From an uncultured Fibrobacter sp. (GTDB lineage: Bacteria; Fibrobacterota; Fibrobacteria; Fibrobacterales; Fibrobacteraceae), in the NCBI GenBank assembly GCA_946414075.1, contig CAMKNA010000015.1, forward strand, positions 1 to 49,275: DNA of 49,275 nucleotides, given 5' to 3'. Positions 34,803 to 43,555 of this stretch are shown here, piece after piece. The translations under genes and the position numbers were made by a program. Below the pieces are notes generated by a model that was not told the DNA's origin, made no database searches, and saw only the letters and a list, made by a program, of their open reading frames with translations. Every line of letters starts with the position of its first letter. Within the stretch, counting starts at the first letter, position 1.

Positions 34803-36421
34803 TATGCTTCACCTCCTTCGAGGAGTTTGCCAGTACTCTTGATGGTGTCGTAAGAGAGCCCCGCGAGAACGGGAGCATATTCCCCCGCCTTATTGAAGGC
34901 ATCAGATGCAGACTGGAACTTGCAACCAGCCAGTTCCGAAAGCATGTCGTAGGCCGGACGGAGTTTTTCTTCGGGACATACCGGGCAGGCGTTCAGTTTC
35001 TGAAGGATGTTCAGGCTGTTCACCATGGTACCCTGGACTTCGCTCCAGTGGCGGATACCGCAAGAGAGCGTCCCGTGGGCGGCAGTCTCATCATTAAAGG
35101 CCGAAAGTACCACGCGGTTCTGGATCTTTTCGAGGGCGGAAGCCTGAGAGGCGTCTTCGCCGAAGATATCCAGGTTCACGGTCAAAAGCAGCTTGAATTC
35201 ACCGGCACGCTTCACCAAGTCAGCGAGGTTGTTGTCGGGGACTCCCATGAGCTTGAAGCCTGCGCGGTTGGCCATGGGGTCGCCGCTCATGGCGATACCG
35301 TCGGGAGAGCCCACCTTCATGAAGGTACCACCGAACAGTTCGGCGTTATCTCCCAAGGATTCCTTGAGCATGCGGAGAGCGGCCAAGTCTTCGATGGTGC
35401 AGGAGCCGCCGGCGGCGAGAGCGATCTTGCCCCCTTCCGTCTTGACTTCGTTAATCAGGTCCTGAATCACATGGAATCCCATAAACGGGAGACGGTTCTT
35501 GTCGAAGTTCTGGAAGGCGAGACGGCTGGTATTAGAAAGCCAGCTGCGGTTCACCTCCGGATTGCAGCGGGGCATCACACGGTAGATGCGGCCGTCGGCA
35601 TGGTCCAGCCAAATGTTGGCACCCAGGGAATCGTCCATGGAAACCGTGGGCGTGTGACTAAGGAGCCAGACGCGCTTCTGGAAGCGGAAGTACTTGGCCG
35701 TCATGGCGCCCACCGGGCAAACATCCGTAACGCACAGGTCGTATTCGTGGTCCAGCTTTTCGCCCGGGAAGGTTGTAATGTAGGTATGGTCGGCGCGACC
35801 AGCAAGCTGGAGCTGTTCGGAACCGGCGATGCTACGCATGAAGCGTACGCAACGGTCGCACTGCACGCAGCGTTCCTCGTCCAGCAACACACGGGGGCCC
35901 AAGTCCACATGCTTGCCACCGCGAAGCTGGCCCTTGGCGTCAACGAACTGGTGGGCCGGATTGCCGTGGTAGTTCTTGCCGTATTCGGGACGCATGCGGG
36001 ACTCGTTCTGGCCAGCTTCCATGTAGTTTTCTTGCAGGGTGCACTCACCGGCCTTGTCGCAGATGGGGCAGTCCAGCGGGTGGTTCACCAGCATGAATTC
36101 CTGAGTGGCCTTGCGGGCGTTTTTCACGCGGGCGCTGGATGCCGGGGTGTAAATTTTCATACCCGGGGCCACCGGCGTATAGCAGGCGATCACCAGCATG
36201 CGACCGCGGGGGCCTTCCTGCTCCACCAGGCACTGGCGGCAGTTTCCCGAAACCGGGAGGAACGGGTGGTAACATACGTGGGGCGTTTCGATACCCACGG
36301 CCTTGAGGGCTTCGAGAAGGTTCGTATCGCCAGGAACCATCACCGGCTTGTCGTCCACGAAGATTTCCACCTTCGGGCTGTTCTCGGTCGGGAGTTTCGG
36401 CATGTTGTAGTAGTTACTCAT
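34802..36421 (-). CDS. nuoG: NADH-quinone oxidoreductase subunit G
   Basis: 539 residues. It holds the 2Fe-2S cluster (CYHP, CRQC, then a lone Cys in IACYTP), the HxxxC-C-C site (HPLDCPICDKAGEC) and a 4Fe-4S site (CVQCDRC with a later Cys). The C-terminal molybdopterin-oxidoreductase-like part is shorter than the 900-residue E. coli protein. The start is set at 36421, 4 bases after the nuoF stop; an upstream in-frame start at 36514 would lie inside nuoF. No good Shine-Dalgarno, so it probably depends on coupling to nuoF. Confidence 0.93.
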   Translation of the reverse strand: MSNYYNMPKLPTENSPKVEIFVDDKPVMVPGDTNLLEALKAVGIETPHVCYHPFLPVSGNCRQCLVEQEGPRGRMLVIACYTPVAPGMKIYTPASSARVKNARKATQEFMLVNHPLDCPICDKAGECTLQENYMEAGQNESRMRPEYGKNYHGNPAHQFVDAKGQLRGGKHVDLGPRVLLDEERCVQCDRCVRFMRSIAGSEQLQLAGRADHTYITTFPGEKLDHEYDLCVTDVCPVGAMTAKYFRFQKRVWLLSHTPTVSMDDSLGANIWLDHADGRIYRVMPRCNPEVNRSWLSNTSRLAFQNFDKNRLPFMGFHVIQDLINEVKTEGGKIALAAGGSCTIEDLAALRMLKESLGDNAELFGGTFMKVGSPDGIAMSGDPMANRAGFKLMGVPDNNLADLVKRAGEFKLLLTVNLDIFGEDASQASALEKIQNRVVLSAFNDETAAHGTLSCGIRHWSEVQGTMVNSLNILQKLNACPVCPEEKLRPAYDMLSELAGCKFQSASDAFNKAGEYAPVLAGLSYDTIKSTGKLLEGGEA

Positions 36422-36425
36422 ATTA

Positions 36426-37733
36426 TTACCAGAAAATTCCAGGACGATAGTTTTCTTGAACACGGGGCTTGGCGTGGTCGGGATTCTTTGCAATATATTC
36501 GTCAAAGTCTCCACGGAACTTAGCCGTATAAGAACTTACAGGACCACCAAGCGAAATGGAAAGCGGGCAGATAGTGACGCCGCCGAAACCGCCGCAGAGA
36601 CTCTGCATCAGTTCCACATCGCCGTCATGACCCTTGCCTGCCACAATCAGGTTCAACATGCGGTGCAGAAGACCCGTACCTTCGCGGCAGGGAGTGCACT
36701 GGCCACAGGATTCGTGGCTGTAGAAGTTGCCGAGGCAGTTCAGCAGGTCCACCATGTTGTGGGTATCGTTGATCACGATCATGGCGCCAGAACCGAACAT
36801 GGTCTTCATGGAGGCGAGGCATTCGTAGTCCATGGTGGCCACGGCCGCTTCTTCGGCAGTCAAGGGAGCGCAAGAAGAACCGCCCGGCAGCACGGCCTTC
36901 AGGTTCCCGCCCACCACGCCGCCGGCGTAGTCGTTGATCATGGTCATCATGGGAGTGCCGAGAGGAGCTTCATAAACTCCCGGATTCTTCACATCGCCAG
37001 AGATGCAGAACACCTTGGTACCGCCGGCACGGGGAGTTCCCATCTTGGCGTATTCTTCGGGTTCGTGCTGCAAGATCCACGGGAGAGCCATAATGGTCTC
37101 CACATTGTTCACGCAGGTAGGGCTCTTCCAGGCGCCACTTACCGCCGGGAAAGGCGGCTTCAGGCGGGGCTGACCCTTCTGGCCTTCGAGGGAGTTGATA
37201 AGAGCAGTTTCTTCACCGCAGATGTAGGCGCCAGCACCGCGATGCACGAAGATGTCGAAGCAGAACTTGGTGCCCATAATGTTTTCGCCCAGGTAACCGG
37301 CGGCATACGCCTGGTTCAGGGCCTTGTTCAGGCTCTCGATGCAGGGCAAAAATTCACCACGGCAGTAGATGTAGGCCGCGCGGCTACCAAGTGCCCAGGC
37401 GGCGATAATCAGGCCTTCGATAAGACGGTGGGGGTCTTCCAGCATCAAGAAATGATCCTTGAAAGTTCCGCCTTCGCCTTCGTCGGCGTTCACCACGATG
37501 TACACGGGCTTGCCGGAATTGCGAGGAACAAAGCTCCATTTCATGCCCGTGGGGAACCCTGCACCGCCACGGCCACGCAGGTTAGAGCGCTGCACGTAGT
37601 CGATGAGCTCGAACTGGCTCATGTTGAAGAGCTTTTCGGAAATATTGGCATAGCCGCCCAGCTTCTTATAGACTTCGATGTCCTGGGCGCCCTTGCCGAA
37701 ATTCGCTGTACAAACTTTTACACATTCAGCCAT
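36426..37733 (-). CDS. nuoF: NADH-quinone oxidoreductase subunit F (NADH site)
   Basis: 435 residues, full length. GRGGAGFPTGMKW (53-65) and the following NADEGEGGTFKD bind NADH and FMN; YICRGEF and GAGAYICGEETALINSLEG follow. The 4Fe-4S cluster N3 is held by ESCGQCTPCREG and a later Cys in SLCGGFG. It is the entry site for electrons from NADH. Its ATG lies 2 bases past the nuoE stop. Confidence 0.96.
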   Translation of the reverse strand: MAECVKVCTANFGKGAQDIEVYKKLGGYANISEKLFNMSQFELIDYVQRSNLRGRGGAGFPTGMKWSFVPRNSGKPVYIVVNADEGEGGTFKDHFLMLEDPHRLIEGLIIAAWALGSRAAYIYCRGEFLPCIESLNKALNQAYAAGYLGENIMGTKFCFDIFVHRGAGAYICGEETALINSLEGQKGQPRLKPPFPAVSGAWKSPTCVNNVETIMALPWILQHEPEEYAKMGTPRAGGTKVFCISGDVKNPGVYEAPLGTPMMTMINDYAGGVVGGNLKAVLPGGSSCAPLTAEEAAVATMDYECLASMKTMFGSGAMIVINDTHNMVDLLNCLGNFYSHESCGQCTPCREGTGLLHRMLNLIVAGKGHDGDVELMQSLCGGFGGVTICPLSISLGGPVSSYTAKFRGDFDEYIAKNPDHAKPRVQENYRPGIFW

Positions 37734-37735
37734 AA

Positions 37736-38797
37736 TTACTTAGCCTCCTCTACCGGTGCAGGCTTCTGGGTAGCGGTAGCTTCCTTGGAAGGTTTCGCCG
37801 TGCGTTCGCCGGAAGTGGCAATCATGCGATACACATCGCCAACCTTGCCCGCGGCATCTACGAAGGCCTTGTCCTTCACGCCAGGTTCGCCAACGGCTTC
37901 CCACTTGGAGCCGTTCTTCTTTTCCACCACGAGCTTCGTGAATTCGGGAGCGCCCTTCCAGGTGAGGGTGGCGCCAGCGTCGTCGGCTTCGGCCTTCACG
38001 TTCAGCACCGGAGAAGGAGGTGCGTAGTCGGCCACCTGGGGCTTGGCCTTGGCGCCGGGAGCGCCGGGATGCCCGCTGTGACCCTTGACGATACCGCCCA
38101 ACACATCGTGCTTGGGCATGTTGTCTTCGTGGGCGTAGCACCACTTGAGAATACGGTCAATGCTGTCGGTGGTGAGGGTGGTACCCGGTTTCATCACCAG
38201 CTGGTCCCCTTCCGCGTCGGTAGCAAAATCGTCGTTCACCAGCATCATGGGGCCATTGCCGCAGCTGCCCAGGCATTCCACCTGGAGGATGGTGAAGAGA
38301 CCATCGGGAGTAGTTTCGCCGGTCTTGATATTCAAGGCCTTTTCCACATATTCAATCAGGCTCGGGGCGCCCTTGATGGTGCAGCTGATGTTACGGCAGA
38401 ACTGCAGCAGGAACTTGCCCTTGGGAGCGTGGTTGTACATGGTATAGAAGGTGGCAACGCCCAACGCATGGGCCGGAGCGCAACCACAAACATTTGCAGC
38501 CCAGCGGATACCTTCGGTAGGCACCCAGCCGAACACGCCCTGCACAAGCCAAAGCACTTCCAGCAGAGCCCCCTGCCCCACCGGATAACGGCTCAGCAGG
38601 TCGGCGCAGCGTTCCTTGATTTCGGGAGTGTCCAGCTTAGCGAGCACTTCCTTAGGAGCGGGCTGGGGGACGGCCTTGTGAACATGGCCAAAAGTTTCCG
38701 CCGGATCGGGCAGAGCATCGATGGGCTGCGCCGGACGGTCAAACTTCAGACGGTTATTGGAGACAAACTGAACAGCACCTGTAATGTGATCTCTCAT
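37736..38797 (-). CDS. nuoE: NADH-quinone oxidoreductase subunit E fused to a fibronectin-III-like domain
   Basis: 353 residues, twice the usual 160. The NuoE core spans about 50-222 with the 2Fe-2S ligands Cys134, Cys139, Cys175 and Cys179 (CRNISC and CLGSC) and GVATFYTMY at 113-121. A His/Gly/Pro/Ala linker (about 223-257) leads to residues 259-337, which have the strand order and the conserved Trp (LTW at 278-280) of a fibronectin type III domain. A Pro/Glu/Ala-rich tail ends it. The domain probably mediates binding to another protein at the tip of the peripheral arm. Start overlaps the nuoD stop (ATGA). Confidence 0.9.
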   Translation of the reverse strand: MRDHITGAVQFVSNNRLKFDRPAQPIDALPDPAETFGHVHKAVPQPAPKEVLAKLDTPEIKERCADLLSRYPVGQGALLEVLWLVQGVFGWVPTEGIRWAANVCGCAPAHALGVATFYTMYNHAPKGKFLLQFCRNISCTIKGAPSLIEYVEKALNIKTGETTPDGLFTILQVECLGSCGNGPMMLVNDDFATDAEGDQLVMKPGTTLTTDSIDRILKWCYAHEDNMPKHDVLGGIVKGHSGHPGAPGAKAKPQVADYAPPSPVLNVKAEADDAGATLTWKGAPEFTKLVVEKKNGSKWEAVGEPGVKDKAFVDAAGKVGDVYRMIATSGERTAKPSKEATATQKPAPVEEAK

Positions 38798-39987
38798 CGG
38801 TCAAGTTCTCCAGCGATAATGTTGAGGCCCGAAAGTACGGCCATGGAGTCAGCCAGCTGGCCACCTTCCACTAGCTCGTGGAATGCGGCGAACTGCGTGA
38901 GGCAAGGCGGACGCACCTTGATGCGGTACGGATGGCCGGAGCCGTCGGAAACAATGGTAAAGCCCAGTTCGCCGTTGGCGCATTCAGAGCCACAGTAGTA
39001 TTCGCCCTCGGGCACGCGGATGCCTTCGTAGACGCTCTTGAAGCGGCCAATCAGGCCTTCCATGTCCTGGTAGGCCAGCTTGTGCGCCGGCACGCGGATG
39101 CGTGGGTCGACGATGTCGACGGGCCCTGGCGCGAGGCGCTTCAGGGCCTGGCGCACAATCTTCACGGACTCTTCGATTTCGGCAAGGCGGACCTGCAGAC
39201 GGTCGTTGCAGTCGCCCTGAGTTCCAACCACCACTTCCCAGTCGTAGGTCTCGTAGTCGTAGTAGGGCTCGTCCTTACGAAGGTCAGAAGCCACACCGCA
39301 AGCGCGCAGACACGGGCCCGTCCAGCCGTAACTGATAGCCTTCTCGGCGGAAATCTTGCCGATTCCCACGGTACGGTCCAGGAAGATGCGGTTACGATCC
39401 AAGCAGGCGTGCAGGTCCTTCAAGGCCTTCTCGGTAGAATCGAGAGCCGCAAGCACATCCTGCTCAAAGCCGTCGTAGCTGTCCCGAGAAAGACCGCCGA
39501 TACGGGCATAACTGTTGGTAAGACGTGCACCGGTGAGCTTTTCCCAGATGCACATGATCTCTTCGCGGGGGTTAAAGGCGTACATGAACGGAGTGGTTCC
39601 GCCCAAGTCCTGGAAGGCAGCCGCCACGCACACGAAGTGGTCGTTGATACGGCTAAGCTCGTTCACAATCACGCGGAGCACCTTGGAACGTTCCGGAATC
39701 TCTACGCCGAACATGTTCTCCACCGCACGGCAGTAGGCGATATTGTTCATGATGGCGGAGCAATAGTTCAGACGGTCGGTATAGGGAACCACCTGCTGCC
39801 AGGTGCCCCGCTCCACCATCTTCTCGAACCCGCGGTGGAGGTATCCGATCTCTTCGACACTTGCCACGATGGTTTCGCCGTCCATGGCCGCCATAAAGCG
39901 GAGACATCCGTGAGTGGCGGGGTGGCTCGGGCCCACATTCAGGGGCATCAGGCTCTGTCTCTTGCCTCTATGATCCAGTACAATCAT
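38794..39987 (-). CDS. nuoD: NADH-quinone oxidoreductase subunit D
   Basis: 397 residues, full length. Related to the [NiFe]-hydrogenase large subunit but without nickel ligands. MPLNVGPSHPATHGCLRF at 14-31 contains the quinone-site His, and GYLHRGFEK at 48-56 follows; DRLNYCS, GGLSRDSYDGFE and the C-terminal PSDPHMQ-type region, here STLSGLNIIAGELDR-like, close the site. With NuoB it forms the quinone pocket. Separate from nuoC, unlike the fused form in E. coli. Its start overlaps the nuoC stop (ATGA). Confidence 0.94.
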   Translation of the reverse strand: MIVLDHRGKRQSLMPLNVGPSHPATHGCLRFMAAMDGETIVASVEEIGYLHRGFEKMVERGTWQQVVPYTDRLNYCSAIMNNIAYCRAVENMFGVEIPERSKVLRVIVNELSRINDHFVCVAAAFQDLGGTTPFMYAFNPREEIMCIWEKLTGARLTNSYARIGGLSRDSYDGFEQDVLAALDSTEKALKDLHACLDRNRIFLDRTVGIGKISAEKAISYGWTGPCLRACGVASDLRKDEPYYDYETYDWEVVVGTQGDCNDRLQVRLAEIEESVKIVRQALKRLAPGPVDIVDPRIRVPAHKLAYQDMEGLIGRFKSVYEGIRVPEGEYYCGSECANGELGFTIVSDGSGHPYRIKVRPPCLTQFAAFHELVEGGQLADSMAVLSGLNIIAGELDR

Positions 39988-40589
39988 TCTTTGATACTCC
40001 CTTCCAAAAATTCGTTATCCACGGTTTCCACTTCCTTGCTGCGCTGGACAACCCTGTAACCCAGGACTTCCAGACGCTTTTCCAAAGCGGGGAGCAGGTA
40101 GTCGTTAGTAGAGAGCCACTGGCGCTTCTGGGCAGGGTAATCCTTGCGAAGCGGATGGCCAACAAATTCCACATGGTTCAACAGGCGGCGGAGGTCCGGG
40201 TGGCCCGTGAACACGATCCCGAACTGGTCAAAGACTTCTCGTTCATACCAGTCGGCATTGGCATAGAGCCCAGTCAATGTGGGCACATTCAGGTCGCTCT
40301 CGGGAACCAGCACCTTAAGACGAATACGGGCACCGGGCGTGGACATGCTCTTGAAGGCGTAGTCCACGGCAAAACGGGGCCCTTCGTGGTTTTTATAGGT
40401 CAGGTAGTCAACGCCGGCAATATCCACCAGCATCTCGAATTTGACAGGGGATTCGTCGCGAAGGAACTGGACCGCATTCTGCAGATAGGCCACAGGCACG
40501 ACCGCCGTCACGGTCCACTTGTCCATGGATTCCTTCGTGGCATCAAACTTTTCCTCCAGGACGGAGAAGATTTCATCTACATTCACCAT
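39984..40589 (-). CDS. nuoC: NADH-quinone oxidoreductase subunit C
   Basis: 201 residues. Typical family string ERE-FDQFGIVFTGHPDLRRLL (about 115-136) followed by HPLRKDYP. It is a structural subunit of the peripheral arm joining NuoD and NuoI. The gap to the nuoB stop is 3 bases. Confidence 0.93.
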   Translation of the reverse strand: MVNVDEIFSVLEEKFDATKESMDKWTVTAVVPVAYLQNAVQFLRDESPVKFEMLVDIAGVDYLTYKNHEGPRFAVDYAFKSMSTPGARIRLKVLVPESDLNVPTLTGLYANADWYEREVFDQFGIVFTGHPDLRRLLNHVEFVGHPLRKDYPAQKRQWLSTNDYLLPALEKRLEVLGYRVVQRSKEVETVDNEFLEGSIKE

Positions 40590-40592
40590 CTT

Positions 40593-41228
40593 CTACCTCT
40601 TCCAGAACTGGGTCTGTTCAACAAACTCTTTTTCTTTTTCGGCCACCAGTTCCTTGAACTCGGCAACCTTCTCGTGGGCCTTTTCGCGGGCAAGGTCCGC
40701 GGCTTCCATGGTCTTTTCCTTGATCATCTGCAGCTGGTCCTTAACCCGTTCAGCACGCTGCTTCATGTAGGACTCGTCCTTGATCTTTTTCTGCAGGTCG
40801 AACATGGCGTCGAAGAAGGCTTCCGGACGGCTGGGGCAGCCACCGATATAGACATCCACCGGAATGATGTGGTCGATACCCGGCACGGTGCAGTAGCAGT
40901 CGTAGAAACCACCGGAGCAGGCGCAGGCGCCCATGGCAATCACCCAGCGAGGTTCGGCCATCTGCTCGTAAATGCGCTTCAGGATCGGGGCCTGCTTGTA
41001 GGTGATGGTCCCTGCCACCAAAAGCACATCGGACTGGCGCGGGGTAAAGCGCACATATTCCGAACCGATACGGGAAAGGTCGTAGCGGCCCACCTCGGTA
41101 CTCATAAATTCAATCGCGCAACAGGCCGTACCATAGGGGAACGGCCAAAGGGAATTCGTACGCCCCCAGTTGACCAAAAAGTCAAGGGAGGACGTTATGA
41201 AATTCGGCTTTTCTGCCACATCAGTCAT
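40593..41228 (-). CDS. nuoB: NADH-quinone oxidoreductase subunit B with coiled-coil tail
   Basis: 211 residues. The core (1-150) has ACCAIEF with the tandem Cys pair, GRYDLSRIGSE, the Cys in GACACSG and IGGCPSRPEA, which hold 4Fe-4S cluster N2, the last before quinone. Residues about 150-211 are strongly charged with heptad-like spacing (KDQLQMIKEKTMEAADLAREK) and predict a coiled coil absent from most NuoB proteins. The start at 41228 (MTDV) has AGGAT upstream; an upstream in-frame ATG at 41255 lies in the leader. This is the first gene of the operon; nuoA, which normally precedes it, is missing. Confidence 0.93.
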   Translation of the reverse strand: MTDVAEKPNFITSSLDFLVNWGRTNSLWPFPYGTACCAIEFMSTEVGRYDLSRIGSEYVRFTPRQSDVLLVAGTITYKQAPILKRIYEQMAEPRWVIAMGACACSGGFYDCYCTVPGIDHIIPVDVYIGGCPSRPEAFFDAMFDLQKKIKDESYMKQRAERVKDQLQMIKEKTMEAADLAREKAHEKVAEFKELVAEKEKEFVEQTQFWKR

Positions 41229-41307
41229 AAGGGTTATCCTCGTAAAATTCGGCAAAAAAGATAGAAAAACGGGGGTTTTCCAAGGAATTTCGCCCTTTCA
41301 AAAAATG

Positions 41308-41331
41308 AAAAAACGCTGTCCGAAAACAGCG
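41308..41331 (-). terminator. terminator between ribF and nuoB
   Basis: On the minus strand CGCTGT (41331-41326) pairs with ACAGCG (41319-41314), followed by six T and soon another T run. It separates the rimP-ribF operon from the nuo operon. The 162 bases at 41229-41390 contain no other gene. Confidence 0.75.
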
Positions 41332-41390
41332 CGTTTACGACCCGCCCGAAAGCAAATTCGGTAACTCCATGACAGTCAAAAGATTAGAAC

Positions 41391-42293
41391 TTATTCAGCC
41401 CAATGATTGCCGTTGTAATTCTTGGCAGTGTCGGCATCCATGCCAATCTGGCGTACCAGATCTTCGATGCTTGCAAACTTCTGCTCGGGCCGCAAATAGG
41501 CCAGAAGATCCAGAGAAAGGGGCTTTCCGTAGATATTTTCGTCAAAGTCCAGGATGTAGGCTTCGATAGCCAGCTGGTGGTTCCCAGTAGAAGGCTGCAT
41601 GCCTATGTTCACCACCGCACGGAAAATGCGTTCGGAATCCAGCCTTGCCGACGCCACATACACGCCGGTCTTTGGCAAGAACTTGTAGGGTTCCACCTGG
41701 AGATTCGCCGTAGGAAACCCGATGGTATGCCCAAGGCGCTTGCCTTCCACCACCGCTCCAGACAGGCGGTAAGGCCTGCCCAGGTAAGTCTGGGCTCGGT
41801 CCACATCACCGTTCAAAAGGGCGTTCCTCACCGCAGAGGAACTGACCCGCTCCCCCTTGTAGAGCACAATGGAAAGCATCTGGGTGGAAAGCTCGGGGAA
41901 CGCCGCCGTAATGGTCTCGTAGTTGCCCTTGCCACCGGCGCCAAAGCAATGGTCATGGCCGAAGAACATGGAGCACACGCCACGCTTCTCAATCAGCTCG
42001 TTACGGACAAATTCATCAAAAGGAAGTCTCGCCAATTCCTTCGTAAAGGGCATCACCAAAAAATCCAGGCCAAGGCTTTCCACAAATTCGCGCTTCTCCC
42101 TGGTGGTGGTCAAGAGCAAAGGGTCCCCCGGTTCACGGAGCACATAGTTGGAATGGGGTTCAAAGCTGATAACAGTGGGCACAAGGCCGTTCACTTCGGC
42201 CACTGCCTTCAGGGAACGAAACAACGCCTGGTGCCCCAGATGGCACCCGTCGAAATTCCCCATGGTTATTGCTCTGCGGACCTTTTCCGCCAT
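41391..42293 (-). CDS. ribF: bifunctional riboflavin kinase / FAD synthetase
   Basis: 300 residues. The N-terminal adenylyltransferase domain has AITMGNFDGCHLGHQAL near residue 10-26 and GHDHCFG about 105-111; the C-terminal kinase domain has LGRPYRLSG, GFPTANL and GVYVASA, then the Glu-containing IEAYILDFDENIYG. It makes FMN and FAD, the cofactors used by NuoF. The start at 42293 has GGAG 9 bases upstream; an alternative ATG at 42302 is too close to it. The start lies 1 base after the truB stop. Confidence 0.92.
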   Translation of the reverse strand: MAEKVRRAITMGNFDGCHLGHQALFRSLKAVAEVNGLVPTVISFEPHSNYVLREPGDPLLLTTTREKREFVESLGLDFLVMPFTKELARLPFDEFVRNELIEKRGVCSMFFGHDHCFGAGGKGNYETITAAFPELSTQMLSIVLYKGERVSSSAVRNALLNGDVDRAQTYLGRPYRLSGAVVEGKRLGHTIGFPTANLQVEPYKFLPKTGVYVASARLDSERIFRAVVNIGMQPSTGNHQLAIEAYILDFDENIYGKPLSLDLLAYLRPEQKFASIEDLVRQIGMDADTAKNYNGNHWAE

Positions 42294-42294
42294 A

Positions 42295-43200
42295 TCAGTC
42301 ATCTCCACCCAGAAAATACTTGGGCCAAATCCTTCCCGGTTCAAATCTGCAGAGGGCCAGGACTTCCCCATTTTCTCGGGCCACAAACACATAGCCTTCG
42401 GGCCCTACTCCTTCCACATTGTTTTTCCAGGGAAGCCAATTGCCCCTCCTAATCACCGCCAAGCCGTCTTCGGCAACGCGCAACACAGGATAATCTAGAA
42501 CTTTATCCACAGGTACCAGGTTTTCAGCTGTAAGGTTCTCGCCCTTGACCGCACCGTCCAAGGTGATGTTCCCAATGCGATGGCGGCGTATCTGGGAGAC
42601 GCAGCCGTAGGTTCCAAAGGCATGGGCCAAGTCTCGGCCGAGAGACCTGATGTAGGTTCCCTTGGAACAGACACATTCCAGGTCAAAGGTGGCAAAACAC
42701 TTTCCCGTACAGCCTTCGGTAACACCGTCCTCCCCCACAACCTTCAGGGATTCGATGTGGATACGGCGGGGCTTCATCTCGAAATCCTTACCCCGCTCCG
42801 CCCAGTCGCTGGCACGGCGTCCATCAATCTTCACGGCGCAATAACGCGGAGGAACCTGGTCGATGTCGCCAATAAACTGCGGAAGGATGGATTCGAGTTT
42901 TTCACGAGAGATTGCTTCGCCACGCTCATCTTGAGTGACCACATCCCCGTCCCATTCCAGGGTGTCGGTCTCGTAGCCCAAATGCAGACGGAAGGTATAG
43001 CACTTGTCCTTGGCTTCCACGAAAGGCAACAGGCGGGTGGCCCGGCCGATGGCCGCCACAATCAGGCCCGACGCCCGCAGGTCCAAGGTTCCCGCATGGC
43101 CCACACGCTTTGTAGAAAAGACCCTTTTCAGCGGGAAAAGGGCCTTGAAAGAAGTATCACCGGGATTCTTGTCCAGCAGGACAAATCCAGAAGGAGTCAA
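42295..43200 (-). CDS. truB: tRNA pseudouridine-55 synthase
   Basis: 301 residues from a TTG start. GVLLDKNPGDTS-type opening (GFVLLDKNPGDTS), KRVGHAGTLDLRASG with the catalytic Asp, and YCAVKIDGRRA and CSKGTYIRSLGRDL identify TruB, which makes the T-loop pseudouridine in tRNA. The TTG at 43200 directly follows the rbfA stop and has GGGGG 9 bases upstream. An ATG at 43257 in the same frame would overlap rbfA by more than 50 bases and add residues unlike TruB. The C-terminal part (about 220-301) is a PUA-like extension. Confidence 0.93.
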   Translation of the reverse strand: MTPSGFVLLDKNPGDTSFKALFPLKRVFSTKRVGHAGTLDLRASGLIVAAIGRATRLLPFVEAKDKCYTFRLHLGYETDTLEWDGDVVTQDERGEAISREKLESILPQFIGDIDQVPPRYCAVKIDGRRASDWAERGKDFEMKPRRIHIESLKVVGEDGVTEGCTGKCFATFDLECVCSKGTYIRSLGRDLAHAFGTYGCVSQIRRHRIGNITLDGAVKGENLTAENLVPVDKVLDYPVLRVAEDGLAVIRRGNWLPWKNNVEGVGPEGYVFVARENGEVLALCRFEPGRIWPKYFLGGDD

Positions 43201-43201
43201 G

Positions 43202-43555
43202 CTAGAGTTCCCCCTTCTGTTTGAGCTCGGTGAGAATTTCCTCGATGCGCATGGCATGTTCCAAGTTCTCGTCCAAAACGAAGTTCAGCTCCGGAATCTT
43301 CCGGATCTTGAGGGCCTTGCCCAGAACACCACGGATAAACCCGGCGGAGTTGTTGAGCCCCACCAGGGTGTCACGCTTTTCCTTGTCGGTGCCCATCACG
43401 GACACGAGAATCTTCGCATAGCTCAAATCCTCGGTGATGTTCACCCGGGTAATGCTTGCAAGGCTGCTCACGCGTGGATCCTTCAGCCCCTTCTGCAGGA
43501 GCTTCCCGATTTCTTCGCGGAACTGTTCGTCTAATCTGTCGGTTCTACGACTCAT
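43202..43555 (-). CDS. rbfA: ribosome-binding factor A
   Basis: 117 residues, KH-type fold. It starts MSRRTDRLDEQFREEIGKLL and has the family SITRVNITEDLSYAKILVSVMG and AGFIRGVLGKALKIRKIPEL regions, the latter with the AxG kink. It assists 16S rRNA 5'-end maturation in 30S assembly. Its ATG overlaps the infB stop by one base (TAATG). Confidence 0.94.
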   Translation of the reverse strand: MSRRTDRLDEQFREEIGKLLQKGLKDPRVSSLASITRVNITEDLSYAKILVSVMGTDKEKRDTLVGLNNSAGFIRGVLGKALKIRKIPELNFVLDENLEHAMRIEEILTELKQKGEL

